Source: an uncultured Treponema sp. (GTDB taxonomy: Bacteria; Spirochaetota; Spirochaetia; Treponematales; Treponemataceae). From it: DNA of 37,480 nucleotides. The stretch is taken from NCBI GenBank assembly GCA_900317625.1, contig ONHK01000018.1, positions 1 through 37,480 on the forward strand, written 5' to 3'. A program made the position numbers and the translations under genes. A model generated the notes under the pieces. That model did no database searches, was not told the origin of the DNA, and worked only from the letters and a program-made list of their open reading frames with translations. This document shows, in pieces, positions 13,095 through 21,015 of the stretch (position 1 is the first letter of the stretch; each line of letters starts with the position of its first letter).

Positions 13095-14744
13095 TTGATT
13101 ACTGTAAACGACGTTAGTGTAAGTTTCAGCGAAAAACCGCTGTTTAAAGATGTAAATTTAAAGTTCACAAATGGAAACTGTTATGGAATCACTGGTGCGA
13201 ACGGTGCCGGAAAATCAACTTTTCTGAAAGTTCTTTCTGGCGAAATTGACCATGATTCTGGAACTATTTCTATTTCTACAGGCGAACGAATGGCTGTTCT
13301 TAAGCAGGATCACTTTGCCTACGATGCTTATTCTGTAAAAGATACCGTTATGATGGGATATCCAAAACTGTATGAACTTACAAATGCGATAAATGAAATC
13401 TATGCAAAAGAAGATTTTTCTGATGAGGATGGAATAAAAGCTAGCGAAATGCAGGCTGAATTTGGCGAGCTTGGCGGTTATGAGGCTGAAAATCAGATTG
13501 AGCAGATGCTTTCTGGTCTTGGCCTTGAAGAAGAATTTCATGACAAAATGATGAGCGAACTTGATGAGAGCCAAAAAGTCCGTGTTCTTCTGGCTCAGGC
13601 GATTTTTGGAAATCCGGATATTCTGCTCCTTGATGAACCTACAAACGGTCTTGATATTGAATCTATTTCCTGGCTGGAAGACTGGCTCTTGAATTTTGAA
13701 AATACAGTTATTGTTGTAAGCCACGACCGCCACTTTTTGAACACAGTCTGCACATACATCTGTGATATTGACTATGGAAAAATCACTCAGTTTGCAGGAA
13801 ACTATGATTTCTGGTACCAGATGACACAGGTTCTGCAGAAGCAGGCAAGGGAACAGCAGAAAAAAGCTGAAGATAAAATGAAGGATTTGAAGGAATTCAT
13901 CCTTCGCTTCAGTTCAAATGCCGCAAAATCAAAGCAGGCTACAAGCCGTAAAAGGATTTACGATAAACTTGCGCAGTCTGTGGAAGATCTTCCAGTTTCA
14001 ACTAGAAAATTCCCTTATGTAAATTTCAAGGCAGACCGTGAAATCGGAAACAATGTGCTTGATATAAAGGGAATTGACTACGAGGAAGACGGCGTTCAGC
14101 TTTTAAAGAATTTCAGCCTGAATGTCGGACGAACTGATAAGATTGCTTTTGTTGGAATTGAGCATAATTCAATTTCCGCATTGTTTGACATAATAAACGG
14201 CGTAAAAAAACAGCAGGTTGGTGAAGTTTTGTGGGGGCAGACAACAAGCCATACATACCTTCCACGTGATAATTCAAACTATTTTGACAACGACTATAAC
14301 ATTACAGAATGGCTTAAACAGTATTCAAAGGAACAGGATGACGCTTATGTCCGCGGATTTCTGGGACGAATGCTTTTTAGCGGTGATGAATCTTTAAAGA
14401 AAGTAAAAGTTCTTTCCGGTGGAGAAAAAGTTCGCTGTATGCTTTCAAAACTGATGCTTTCAGGAGCAAATGTCCTTATTCTTGATGACCCGACAAATCA
14501 TCTTGACTTGGAGGCGATTCAGTCTTTGAACGAAGCATTGATAAATTTTCCGGGCGTTGTGCTTTTTACAAGCCACGACCACGAATTCGTTCAGTCTGTG
14601 GCAAACAGGATTATAGAAATTACTCCGAACGGAACAATCGACAAGATGACTTCTTTTGACTCGTATATTTCTGACGATTCTGTTACAGAGCAGCGCAAGA
14701 AACTTTACGAAGGAACTGGCAAAAAAATAAAATTCAGATTTTAA
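13095..14744 (+). CDS. ABC-F family ATPase, YbiT-like, with a degenerate second ATP site
   Basis: The protein follows E. coli YbiT end to end (549 residues) and starts with TTG preceded by AAAAGGA. ABC-F proteins are soluble tandem ABC ATPases that act on the ribosome. NBD1 has an intact Walker A (TGANGAGKST, residues 33-42), Walker B LLLDEPTN and VVSHDRH. The linker carries the RFSSNAAKSKQATSR motif of the family. NBD2 keeps signature LSGGEK (440-445) and DPTNHLD, but its Walker A is lost: VGIEHNSIS (353-361) replaces GxxGxGKST, and the catalytic Glu is Asp465 (LDDP). The NBD1 signature is also non-canonical (MSELDESQK, 153-161), as in YbiT. The composite site built from NBD2 Walker A and NBD1 signature is thus probably dead, while the other is intact. 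Confidence 0.93.
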   Translation: MITVNDVSVSFSEKPLFKDVNLKFTNGNCYGITGANGAGKSTFLKVLSGEIDHDSGTISISTGERMAVLKQDHFAYDAYSVKDTVMMGYPKLYELTNAINEIYAKEDFSDEDGIKASEMQAEFGELGGYEAENQIEQMLSGLGLEEEFHDKMMSELDESQKVRVLLAQAIFGNPDILLLDEPTNGLDIESISWLEDWLLNFENTVIVVSHDRHFLNTVCTYICDIDYGKITQFAGNYDFWYQMTQVLQKQAREQQKKAEDKMKDLKEFILRFSSNAAKSKQATSRKRIYDKLAQSVEDLPVSTRKFPYVNFKADREIGNNVLDIKGIDYEEDGVQLLKNFSLNVGRTDKIAFVGIEHNSISALFDIINGVKKQQVGEVLWGQTTSHTYLPRDNSNYFDNDYNITEWLKQYSKEQDDAYVRGFLGRMLFSGDESLKKVKVLSGGEKVRCMLSKLMLSGANVLILDDPTNHLDLEAIQSLNEALINFPGVVLFTSHDHEFVQSVANRIIEITPNGTIDKMTSFDSYISDDSVTEQRKKLYEGTGKKIKFRF

Positions 14745-14761
14745 TTTGGATTATTCATAAA
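14733..14761 (+). promoter_or_regulatory. candidate promoter of structured RNA copy A
   Basis: TTCAGA (14733-14738), 17 bases, CATAAA (14756-14761), then nine bases to the first paired base of the RNA at 14771. The second RNA copy has TATAAA at the same nine-base distance, which supports this strand and start. The -35 box overlaps the end of the ABC-F gene. Confidence 0.4.
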
Positions 14762-14770
14762 AATAAAAAA

Positions 14771-14941
14771 TGTCTGCACTTCCAGTCAAAAGTCAAGTAT
14801 TGGCTATGGTGAAGTGTTTTTTAGGAAGAATTATTTCCGGTTTTACTTCGTAAAATCCTCAATAATTCTTTTATGCCATTCGGCAAAAGCCACTTCAAGG
14901 ACGCCAAACTTGCCTTTTTCCTTCACGTGTAGACATTTTTT
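14771..14941 (+). ncRNA. structured RNA copy A, 6S-RNA-like
   Basis: About 165 nt plus a U-run. Ends pair: TGTCTGCAC (from 14771) with GTGTAGACA (ending 14935), followed by TTTTTT. Inside are TTGGC/GCCAA (14800-14804 and 14903-14907), GAAGTG/CACTTC (14811-14816 and 14891-14896), an open region TTTTTTAGG opposite TTTATGCC...CGGCAAAA with a short GCC/GGC hairpin on the 3' side, then a perfect ten-bp helix AAGAATTATT/AATAATTCTT (14826-14835 and 14861-14870) and an apical GGTTTTAC/GTAAAATCC hairpin. A closing stem, a large central bubble with a small 3'-side hairpin and a long apical arm is the plan of 6S RNA (ssrS), the RNA polymerase sequestering RNA. A related copy at 23797-23960 keeps the single-stranded blocks while its helices change in step. 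Structured RNA is well supported; 6S identity is inferred. Confidence 0.65.
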
Positions 14942-14969
14942 AGTTTGTTGCATTTTAAAACATAATCGC

Positions 14970-16976
14970 CTATTTTGCGGAGAATTTCTTCAGCATATTT
15001 GCAAAAATGTCTTTTGCAACTTCCTCTGGAACTTCTTTTTGCGGCTCGTGGTATTCAACAAGATTCTGGGGAATTTCGTCAAGAAATCTGCTTGGTTCAC
15101 ATTCGATAATGGCCTGCATTTTTCTTCGTTTCTGGCATGAGGAGATTACAAGTTTTTCTCGCGCGCGTGTGATTGCAACATAAAAAAGCCGCCTTTCTTC
15201 TTCAACATTTCCATCATTTTCATCAACTGAACGTTGATGCGGAATTAATCCTTCTTCAGCACCGGCAATAAAAACCACAGGGAATTCAAGTCCTTTTGAA
15301 GCATGTATTGTCATAAGATTGACTTTTCCCTTGTCATTTTCATCGTCACCATTGTCACGGCTCATAAGAGTGATTCTGTTCAGATAGTTAAAAAGGCTTG
15401 GATTTGCGTTGTCAGGATCGATTTCCCAGCGTTCCATCATTTCCAGAAGAAGCTCAATATTTTTTAGCTTAAAACGAACGGCTTTCTCGCTTTTTGAATA
15501 TTCTGTGATAAGATAATCCTTGTAGTTTATTTCCTCAACCATTTCGCGAACTTTTTTTGAAAGTCCACGCCCGCTTAAAAGTTTCTGCCGGTTTGATTCA
15601 ATTAAATTCACAAAATCCTGCAAATCTTCTTTTAAATTTTCGCTGGCTTCGCTTTCTTCTGCCTGAACCAGCGACTGGATTGCCGTCCACAGCGTTGAAC
15701 CAAGTTTTTCTGCCTCTTCGTTTATAACTTGGATTGCGGCGCGCCCGATTCCGCGGCGTGGAATATTTATAATGCGCAGAAGATTTATGTCATCATCGTG
15801 GTTTGCAATAACACGCAGATAGCTGATTATATCTTTGATTTCTTTGCGCTCAAAAAAGCTCGTTCCGCCGCTCATTGTGTACGGAATATTCGCCTGCAGG
15901 AACGCTTCTTCTATGTATCTGGACTGCGTGTTCGCCCTGATTAGGACTCCAAAATCATCATAAGTTTTTTTCTCTTCCATTGCGATTCCCTGAATGCTTT
16001 CCGCAATGAAATTTGCCTCGTCAGTTTCGTTTTCGGGCATATAGATTTCAATCGGTTTTCCTTCGCCTTTTCCTGACCAGAGTTTTTTGTCTTTTCTGTT
16101 TGTGTTGTGTGAAATAACACCATTTGCCGCGTCAAGGATTGTTCCTGTTGAGCGGTAATTCTGTTCAAGCCGGATTTCTGTTACTTTAAAATCTTTTTCA
16201 AAATTGATTATATTCTGGTAGTCAGCGCCGCGCCAGCTATAGATTGACTGGTCATCATCGCCAACAACTGCCACATTCTGGTCTGCAAGCAAATGCATCA
16301 GCTCATACTGCTGATGGCTTGTGTCCTGGAATTCATCCACCATTATATATTTGAAACGCTCCTTATAGCGTGCTAGAACATCCGGATTTTCGCGGAAAAG
16401 TTTTATCGGAAGCACAATAAGGTCGTCAAAATCAACAGCGTTGTAAAGTTTCAATCCTTCCTGGTAGCAGTCATAAAGCTGGCGGTACATATCGTTTTCA
16501 GTCTGCCAGTTTTTTCTTCCTGTTTTTATGTTTGAAAAAATCTGGCTTATTTTGTAAATATCCAGCGCGTCCGGAGAAAATTTCAGCTCGCGGCCACATT
16601 CCTTTATAAGCGCGGTTCTATCTGTCTCATCATAAATTGAAAAATTTTCCCGGTAGCCAAGTTTGTCTATGTCTGCGCGAAGAACTCTTACCCCGAATGC
16701 ATGGAATGTGGAAACTGTTAAATTCTGAAGTTTTCGTTGCGTAAGTTCCTTCACACGGTCTGCCATTTCTTTTGCGGCTTTGTTTGTAAAAGTTAGCGCA
16801 AGAATCTGGCTTTGTGGAATTCCCAAATCAAGCATATGGGCAATTCTGAATGTGATTACGCGCGTTTTTCCGCTTCCTGCGCCTGCAATGATAAGGATTG
16901 CGCCATTCACAGTTGTTACAGCCCTGTATTGTTCCGGGTTAAGTTCTTTTTTGAGTGTTTCCAAGTCTAAAGCCAT
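14970..16976 (-). CDS. UvrD/PcrA/Rep-family ATP-dependent DNA helicase
   Basis: A superfamily 1A 3'-5' helicase of 668 residues. Motifs in order: Q-motif LNPEQYRAVTTV, Walker A IIAGAGSGKTRVIT, LALTFTNKAAKEMADRV (Ia), IMVDEFQDTSHQQYEL (II), VVGDDDQSIYSWRGAD (III), RLEQNYRSTGTILDAAN (IV), VNLMTIHASKGLEFPVVF (V) and RRLFYVAITRAREKLVI (VI). The length fits Rep or PcrA-type enzymes. It acts in DNA repair and in clearing replication forks. The C-terminus lacks the long Tudor-like tail of UvrD proper. The ATG at 16976 lacks a strong ribosome binding site but gives the expected N-terminus. It is convergent with RNA copy A, 28 bases away. Confidence 0.95.
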   Translation of the reverse strand: MALDLETLKKELNPEQYRAVTTVNGAILIIAGAGSGKTRVITFRIAHMLDLGIPQSQILALTFTNKAAKEMADRVKELTQRKLQNLTVSTFHAFGVRVLRADIDKLGYRENFSIYDETDRTALIKECGRELKFSPDALDIYKISQIFSNIKTGRKNWQTENDMYRQLYDCYQEGLKLYNAVDFDDLIVLPIKLFRENPDVLARYKERFKYIMVDEFQDTSHQQYELMHLLADQNVAVVGDDDQSIYSWRGADYQNIINFEKDFKVTEIRLEQNYRSTGTILDAANGVISHNTNRKDKKLWSGKGEGKPIEIYMPENETDEANFIAESIQGIAMEEKKTYDDFGVLIRANTQSRYIEEAFLQANIPYTMSGGTSFFERKEIKDIISYLRVIANHDDDINLLRIINIPRRGIGRAAIQVINEEAEKLGSTLWTAIQSLVQAEESEASENLKEDLQDFVNLIESNRQKLLSGRGLSKKVREMVEEINYKDYLITEYSKSEKAVRFKLKNIELLLEMMERWEIDPDNANPSLFNYLNRITLMSRDNGDDENDKGKVNLMTIHASKGLEFPVVFIAGAEEGLIPHQRSVDENDGNVEEERRLFYVAITRAREKLVISSCQKRRKMQAIIECEPSRFLDEIPQNLVEYHEPQKEVPEEVAKDIFANMLKKFSAK

Positions 16977-17088
16977 AGAATGAAAATTAACATTCTATTG
17001 CGTTTTTATCAATATTTGTTAAAATTGAATAGATAATTTCTTTCATTTTTTTGAAGGAAAACGTAAAATAAAAATCCGAGGATTTATT

Positions 17089-18381
17089 ATGAATACAGCC
17101 GTAAGCGCATTTCTTTCCAGACACAATTTTGTAAGACACATTGATGTAAATTTTGTTGCAGAATCAATTCTTGATGACATGAACCGCGGACTTTGCGGAA
17201 AAAAAGCTGATGAGGATATGATTCCTACATGGTGCTTGCCGCCAGAAAAAGCGATTACAAATAAAAGCGTGATTGTAATTGATGCAGGCGGAACAAATTT
17301 CCGTTCAAGCCTGGTTACTTTTGATGAAAAAGGAAACGCTTCAATTTCAAATATGAAAAAGACAAAAATGCCTGGCGTTGAAAAAGAACTTAACAAAAAA
17401 GAATTCTTTGATGAATTTGCAAAAAATCTTGAGCATTTAAAAGGAATGGCTGATACAATTGGTTTCTGTTTTTCTTATCCGATGGAAATTACAAAAGATG
17501 GAGACGGAATTCTTCTTGGTTTTTCAAAAGAAGTAAAAGCTCCTGAAGTGATTGGTAATGCAATTGGAAAATGCCTTAAAGCTGCTCTAGTTGAACATGG
17601 CTGGAAAGAGCCGAAGAAAGTCACAATGCTGAACGATACGGTTGCCGCTCTTCTTGCTGGAAAGGCTGCCGCAAAAGGTTATCCTTATTCTTCTTATGTA
17701 GGATTTATTCTTGGAACAGGAATGAATGCGGCTTATATTCAGCCGGAAATTCCTTCCAGAAAAGGTTTTAAAAAACAGATTGTTGTCTGCGAATCTGGAA
17801 AAACAAAAAACGTGATTCTTTCTGATTTTGATAAGGCTTATGACGCAAAATCGCAGAAACCTGGCTCATTCCTTATGGAAAAACAATGCGCAGGAGCTTA
17901 TCTTGGGGCTGTTGCGCTAGAAATGCTGAAAGTTGCCGCAAAGGAGGAACTCTTTTCAGAAAAACTGGCTTCTGCTGTTTCTAATCTTGAGAATTTTTCA
18001 ACAATTGAAATGAACGAATTCCTTCATGAACCGTACAGCACAGAAATTTCTTTTGGAAAATTTGCCGCAGAAAATAATGCAACTCAGGAAGATTATGATA
18101 TTCTTTATGAACTTTTTGATGCTTTGGCTGAACGTTCCGCGCGTTGTGCGGCTGCAATTCTTACGGCGGCTGTTGTCCAGAGCGGTGAAGGAAAATGCGC
18201 TTCAAAGCCGGTCTGCATAAACTGCGACGGTTCAACATTCTGGCTTACATACAAGATTTCAGCCCGAGTGCATGGTTATCTTGATGAAGTTCTTACCCGT
18301 CAGAAAGGTCTTTACTGGCACATAGTTTGTCTGGATAATGATATTACAATTGGAACTGCGATTGCGGGACTCGTTGACTAG
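17089..18381 (+). CDS. hxk: hexokinase, eukaryotic-type family
   Basis: Phosphorylates glucose and other hexoses with ATP at entry to glycolysis. A 430-residue protein with the hexokinase-family elements: phosphate-1 loop VIDAGGTNFRSSLVTF, sugar-binding GFCFSYPMEI, LNDTVAALLAGKAA with the catalytic Asp, phosphate-2 GFILGTGMNAAYI, and CINCDGSTFW in the adenosine region. The family is the large-subdomain hexokinase otherwise typical of eukaryotes, also known in T. pallidum. CCGAGGATTTATT precedes the ATG. flbB begins 25 bases downstream on the same strand without a visible terminator, so readthrough into the flagellar genes is likely. Confidence 0.93.
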   Translation: MNTAVSAFLSRHNFVRHIDVNFVAESILDDMNRGLCGKKADEDMIPTWCLPPEKAITNKSVIVIDAGGTNFRSSLVTFDEKGNASISNMKKTKMPGVEKELNKKEFFDEFAKNLEHLKGMADTIGFCFSYPMEITKDGDGILLGFSKEVKAPEVIGNAIGKCLKAALVEHGWKEPKKVTMLNDTVAALLAGKAAAKGYPYSSYVGFILGTGMNAAYIQPEIPSRKGFKKQIVVCESGKTKNVILSDFDKAYDAKSQKPGSFLMEKQCAGAYLGAVALEMLKVAAKEELFSEKLASAVSNLENFSTIEMNEFLHEPYSTEISFGKFAAENNATQEDYDILYELFDALAERSARCAAAILTAAVVQSGEGKCASKPVCINCDGSTFWLTYKISARVHGYLDEVLTRQKGLYWHIVCLDNDITIGTAIAGLVD

Positions 18382-18406
18382 TTTTTTGTTTTAATAGGAG
18401 AAAATC

Positions 18407-19027
18407 GTGAAAGCAATCGGAAAATCAATAGTTCTCATCATGCTGATTATAATAATGGCGCTTGGTGGTCTTTTGTGGTTTGACTTTCTTGGCGTTGTTC
18501 ACATGAAGTCAGTTTTTTCTCCGCTGTATAAAATTCTTGGAAAAGAGCCACAGACTTCTGTAACGGCAACTTCAACAAATCCTGTCGTTGCAGATTTGGA
18601 TCAGGATAGAATTAATAAACAGCGGGAAGCAATTGATTTGCGCATGGAGGAACTTGACAAGCGTGAAAATGAAATTGCCCAGAAAGAAAAACTGAATGAA
18701 CAGATTGCTTCTGAACTTTCAAATCGTGAAAAATCTCAGGAAGAACGAGAAAAAACATTTAACCAGACGTTAAAACAGTACGATGATAAGAATGTAAACA
18801 TAGAACAAATTGCCGCAAACCTTAACGGGATGCGCCCGGAAGCGGCTGTGAATATTCTTGTTGCGATGGATGACCAGACGGTTATCGATGTGCTTCGCAA
18901 AGTTGAGGAAATTGCAGCCCGGAACGGAACTTCTTCTATGGGATCGTACTGGCTTTCATTGATGCCTGCGGAACGAGCCGCGGAAATTCAGCGGAAAATG
19001 CTCAGTAAACCTGATTCCCTAAAGTAG
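18407..19027 (+). CDS. flbB: FlbB-type periplasmic flagellar collar protein
   Basis: A 206-residue protein with one N-terminal membrane anchor (SIVLIMLIIIMALGGLLWF, about residues 7-25), a periplasmic or cytoplasmic linker, a long charged coiled coil (about 70-130, INKQREAIDLRMEELDKREN and following) and a small C-terminal helical domain (LNGMRPEAAVNILVAMDDQ and LSLMPAERAAEIQRKM), which resembles the MgtE-N/MotE-like fold. In spirochaetes FlbB is a base protein of the motor collar that helps recruit stators. GTG start with AATAGGAG about seven bases before it. The position before fliK-flgD-flgE matches the conserved spirochaetal order. Confidence 0.85.
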   Translation: MKAIGKSIVLIMLIIIMALGGLLWFDFLGVVHMKSVFSPLYKILGKEPQTSVTATSTNPVVADLDQDRINKQREAIDLRMEELDKRENEIAQKEKLNEQIASELSNREKSQEEREKTFNQTLKQYDDKNVNIEQIAANLNGMRPEAAVNILVAMDDQTVIDVLRKVEEIAARNGTSSMGSYWLSLMPAERAAEIQRKMLSKPDSLK

Positions 19028-19070
19028 CTTGCAAAAGGCAATTCGTCCATGTTTTACTGGAGGAATTGCC

Positions 19071-20453
19071 ATGCAGCAATTGACTGTACAAAATCAACAG
19101 GACTTTTCAAAGCTACAACAGTTAGTTCCACAGAAAAATTCATTCAGCCCGAATGATTCTTACTCATCATATGTGGAAGATTCTTCTTCAAAAAAATCTT
19201 TTTCTGATTTTGTAAGTGAAGCAAGAACGAATTCTGAAAATTTTTCTAATTCTGAATCAGAAAAAACGGCAGACGCTGAAAAAACTTTCTCAAAAAATGA
19301 TGAGAAAGTTGAAAATTCTGAAAAAAAATCTGAACTTGCAAAAAATGAAAATTCTGAAGTTCCAGAAAAAACAAAATCAGTCTTAAAAGATTCAAAGAAA
19401 ATTGATGAAAAATGTTCTGGAAAAACTCAAAAAAAATCTCTTGTAAAAAAAACAGAAGCTGAAAGAACTGATTCTGAAGAAAAAACGGATTTGAACAAAA
19501 AAAATCTGGAAAAACTAGATGAGATTTCAGTAAAAACTTCAAGAAAATCAGAAATTAAAAATTCAAAAGAAGAAAAAACGCAAAAAACTGAACAAAAAGC
19601 AAAAAATCAACCTGAAAATGAAGATTTTGCTTTGGAAAATTCGGTTATTGCATCCGGTTCAACAGTTGAATTTCAAGCTGGCAATTTAAATGCACAGGAA
19701 AACAGTGATTTTTCGGATTTATTGGCAGATGATTCTGAAAAAATCGGTGAAATTGATTCAAAAAGTGAAAAAACTTTTTTTCTTGATAAAGACAAGAAAA
19801 TTTCTGTGCAGGATTTCCGTTCGGACAATATTGAAAAAAATCCAGACGAAAAAACTGAAAAATCCGTTGTTGAAATTTCAGAAATTCACCGCGACGAAAA
19901 AAATAATCCTCAAGTTACAATTGATTTTGCCGCTGCAAGCGCAAATCAGAATATTATTTCTTCCGACAATCAGACGGCTGGCGCAACCGGTTCAAATTTT
20001 CAGGCTATGCTGGCGAACCAGATTCAGGAAAATGCCGGTGAAATTGTAAAGGCTGGAAATATTGTCTTAAAAGATAATGATGTCGGTTCAATAAAACTGA
20101 TTCTTCATCCTGAAAGTCTTGGAAATGTAAAAATCGATTTGCATCTTAACGACAAAAATATCTCTGGAAAAATTATTGTTGCGACTCAGGAAGCGTTCAA
20201 TGCGTTCAAGGAAACTGCTGAAAATTTGAAGCAGGCTTTTACCCAGAACGGTTTTGATTCTGTTGGGCTGGAACTTTCTCTTGCAAATCAGGGATTTGGT
20301 CAGAATAATCCCGGAGAAAACCAGAATAATCCGGCGGTTGAATTTGCCATGCGAAAAATTTATGGCGAATTGAATATATTTTCTGAAGGAAATTCGGAAG
20401 AAATTGAATTTCTTGAAAATTCTTCACGGAATTCTGTAAACATCGTTGCATAA
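19071..20453 (+). CDS. fliK: flagellar hook-length control protein, FliK/Tap1 type
   Basis: A 460-residue secreted ruler protein. Residues about 25-200 are low complexity, dominated by Lys, Glu, Ser and Asn (KNENSEVPEKTKSVLKDSKK and similar), as expected for the extended ruler part. The conserved FliK C-terminal domain lies at about 335-410: GSIKLILHPESLGNVKIDLH, followed by GKIIVATQEAFNAFKETAENL, the region that touches FlhB to change export specificity from hook to filament. I take ATG 19071 because GGAGGA stands seven bases before it; a TTG at 19029 in frame is upstream of this site. It follows flbB by 43 bases. Confidence 0.88.
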   Translation: MQQLTVQNQQDFSKLQQLVPQKNSFSPNDSYSSYVEDSSSKKSFSDFVSEARTNSENFSNSESEKTADAEKTFSKNDEKVENSEKKSELAKNENSEVPEKTKSVLKDSKKIDEKCSGKTQKKSLVKKTEAERTDSEEKTDLNKKNLEKLDEISVKTSRKSEIKNSKEEKTQKTEQKAKNQPENEDFALENSVIASGSTVEFQAGNLNAQENSDFSDLLADDSEKIGEIDSKSEKTFFLDKDKKISVQDFRSDNIEKNPDEKTEKSVVEISEIHRDEKNNPQVTIDFAAASANQNIISSDNQTAGATGSNFQAMLANQIQENAGEIVKAGNIVLKDNDVGSIKLILHPESLGNVKIDLHLNDKNISGKIIVATQEAFNAFKETAENLKQAFTQNGFDSVGLELSLANQGFGQNNPGENQNNPAVEFAMRKIYGELNIFSEGNSEEIEFLENSSRNSVNIVA

Positions 20454-20472
20454 ATTCCGATTATAAAAAAGA

Positions 20473-20493
20473 ACTTCAAAAATCTTTTGGAGT
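20473..20493 (+). other. hairpin between fliK and flgD
   Basis: ACTTCAAAA (20473-20481) pairs with TTTTGGAGT (20485-20493), nine pairs including one G-T, loop ATC. It is followed by a smaller ACGG/CCGT hairpin (20502-20505 and 20511-20514). No U-run follows, so it is more likely an RNA processing or stabilising element within the operon than a terminator. Confidence 0.35.
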
Positions 20494-20528
20494 TTCAAAA
20501 AACGGTAGGTCCGTAAAGAGGTACTGAA

Positions 20529-20987
20529 ATGGAACTGAATGAACTGACGAAGAATCTGAGCACAACCATGACATCAACTGAAAAGTTTGCTGTTGATAAT
20601 GCGGTAAACAATTTCAACAAAACTAACACAGCAGATGGGCGTACAGCTTCTCAGCAGCTGGGTAAAGATGATTTTCTAAAACTTCTGCTTACTCAGCTTA
20701 CAAATCAGGATCCTACAAGTCCAATGGAAGATACTCAGTTTATCTCCCAGATGGCTCAGTTTTCATCGCTTGAACAGATGACAAACATGAATGAATCGTT
20801 CAAAAAGATGGTCAGCGTTATTAATTCTTCGCAGGCTGCATCTACCTTGGGAAAATCTGTTGAAATCGACATTGGCGATTCAACAGCAAGGGGTATGGTA
20901 GAAGCGACATCTTTTGGGGAAAATCCGCAGGTAATGGTAAACGGTATGTACTACGATATGGCAAAAATCAAAGCCATTTACAATTAA
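20529..20987 (+). CDS. flgD: flagellar hook capping protein FlgD
   Basis: A 152-residue short FlgD with the conserved N-terminal scaffold: LGKDDFLKLLLTQLTNQDPTSPMEDTQF is the signature, followed by ISQMAQFSSLEQMTNMN. The C-terminal Fn3/tudor part of enterobacterial FlgD is reduced to a short strand region (LGKSVEIDIGDSTARG), as in other spirochaetes. FlgD caps the growing hook and is required for FlgE assembly. AAAGAGG about six bases upstream of the ATG. flgE follows after 28 bases. Confidence 0.95.
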   Translation: MELNELTKNLSTTMTSTEKFAVDNAVNNFNKTNTADGRTASQQLGKDDFLKLLLTQLTNQDPTSPMEDTQFISQMAQFSSLEQMTNMNESFKKMVSVINSSQAASTLGKSVEIDIGDSTARGMVEATSFGENPQVMVNGMYYDMAKIKAIYN

Positions 20988-21015
20988 TCAGGTAATAAGC
21001 AGGAGAACATAGATT

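Noticed and set aside
14771..14941. Interpretation of the RNA copies as MITE transposons
   Set aside because: Ends are inverted, but there is no visible target duplication, internal helices show compensatory changes, and both copies have a -10 box at the same distance. RNA gene preferred, though only two copies are visible.
14814..15140. 108-residue plus-strand frame
   Set aside because: It covers structured RNA copy A and then runs antisense through the end of the UvrD gene; no ribosome binding site and no family resemblance.
19246..20049. Alternative frames in both strands within fliK
   Set aside because: Shadows of the Lys/Glu/Ser low-complexity ruler region; the plus frame from 19071 ends in a genuine FliK domain.
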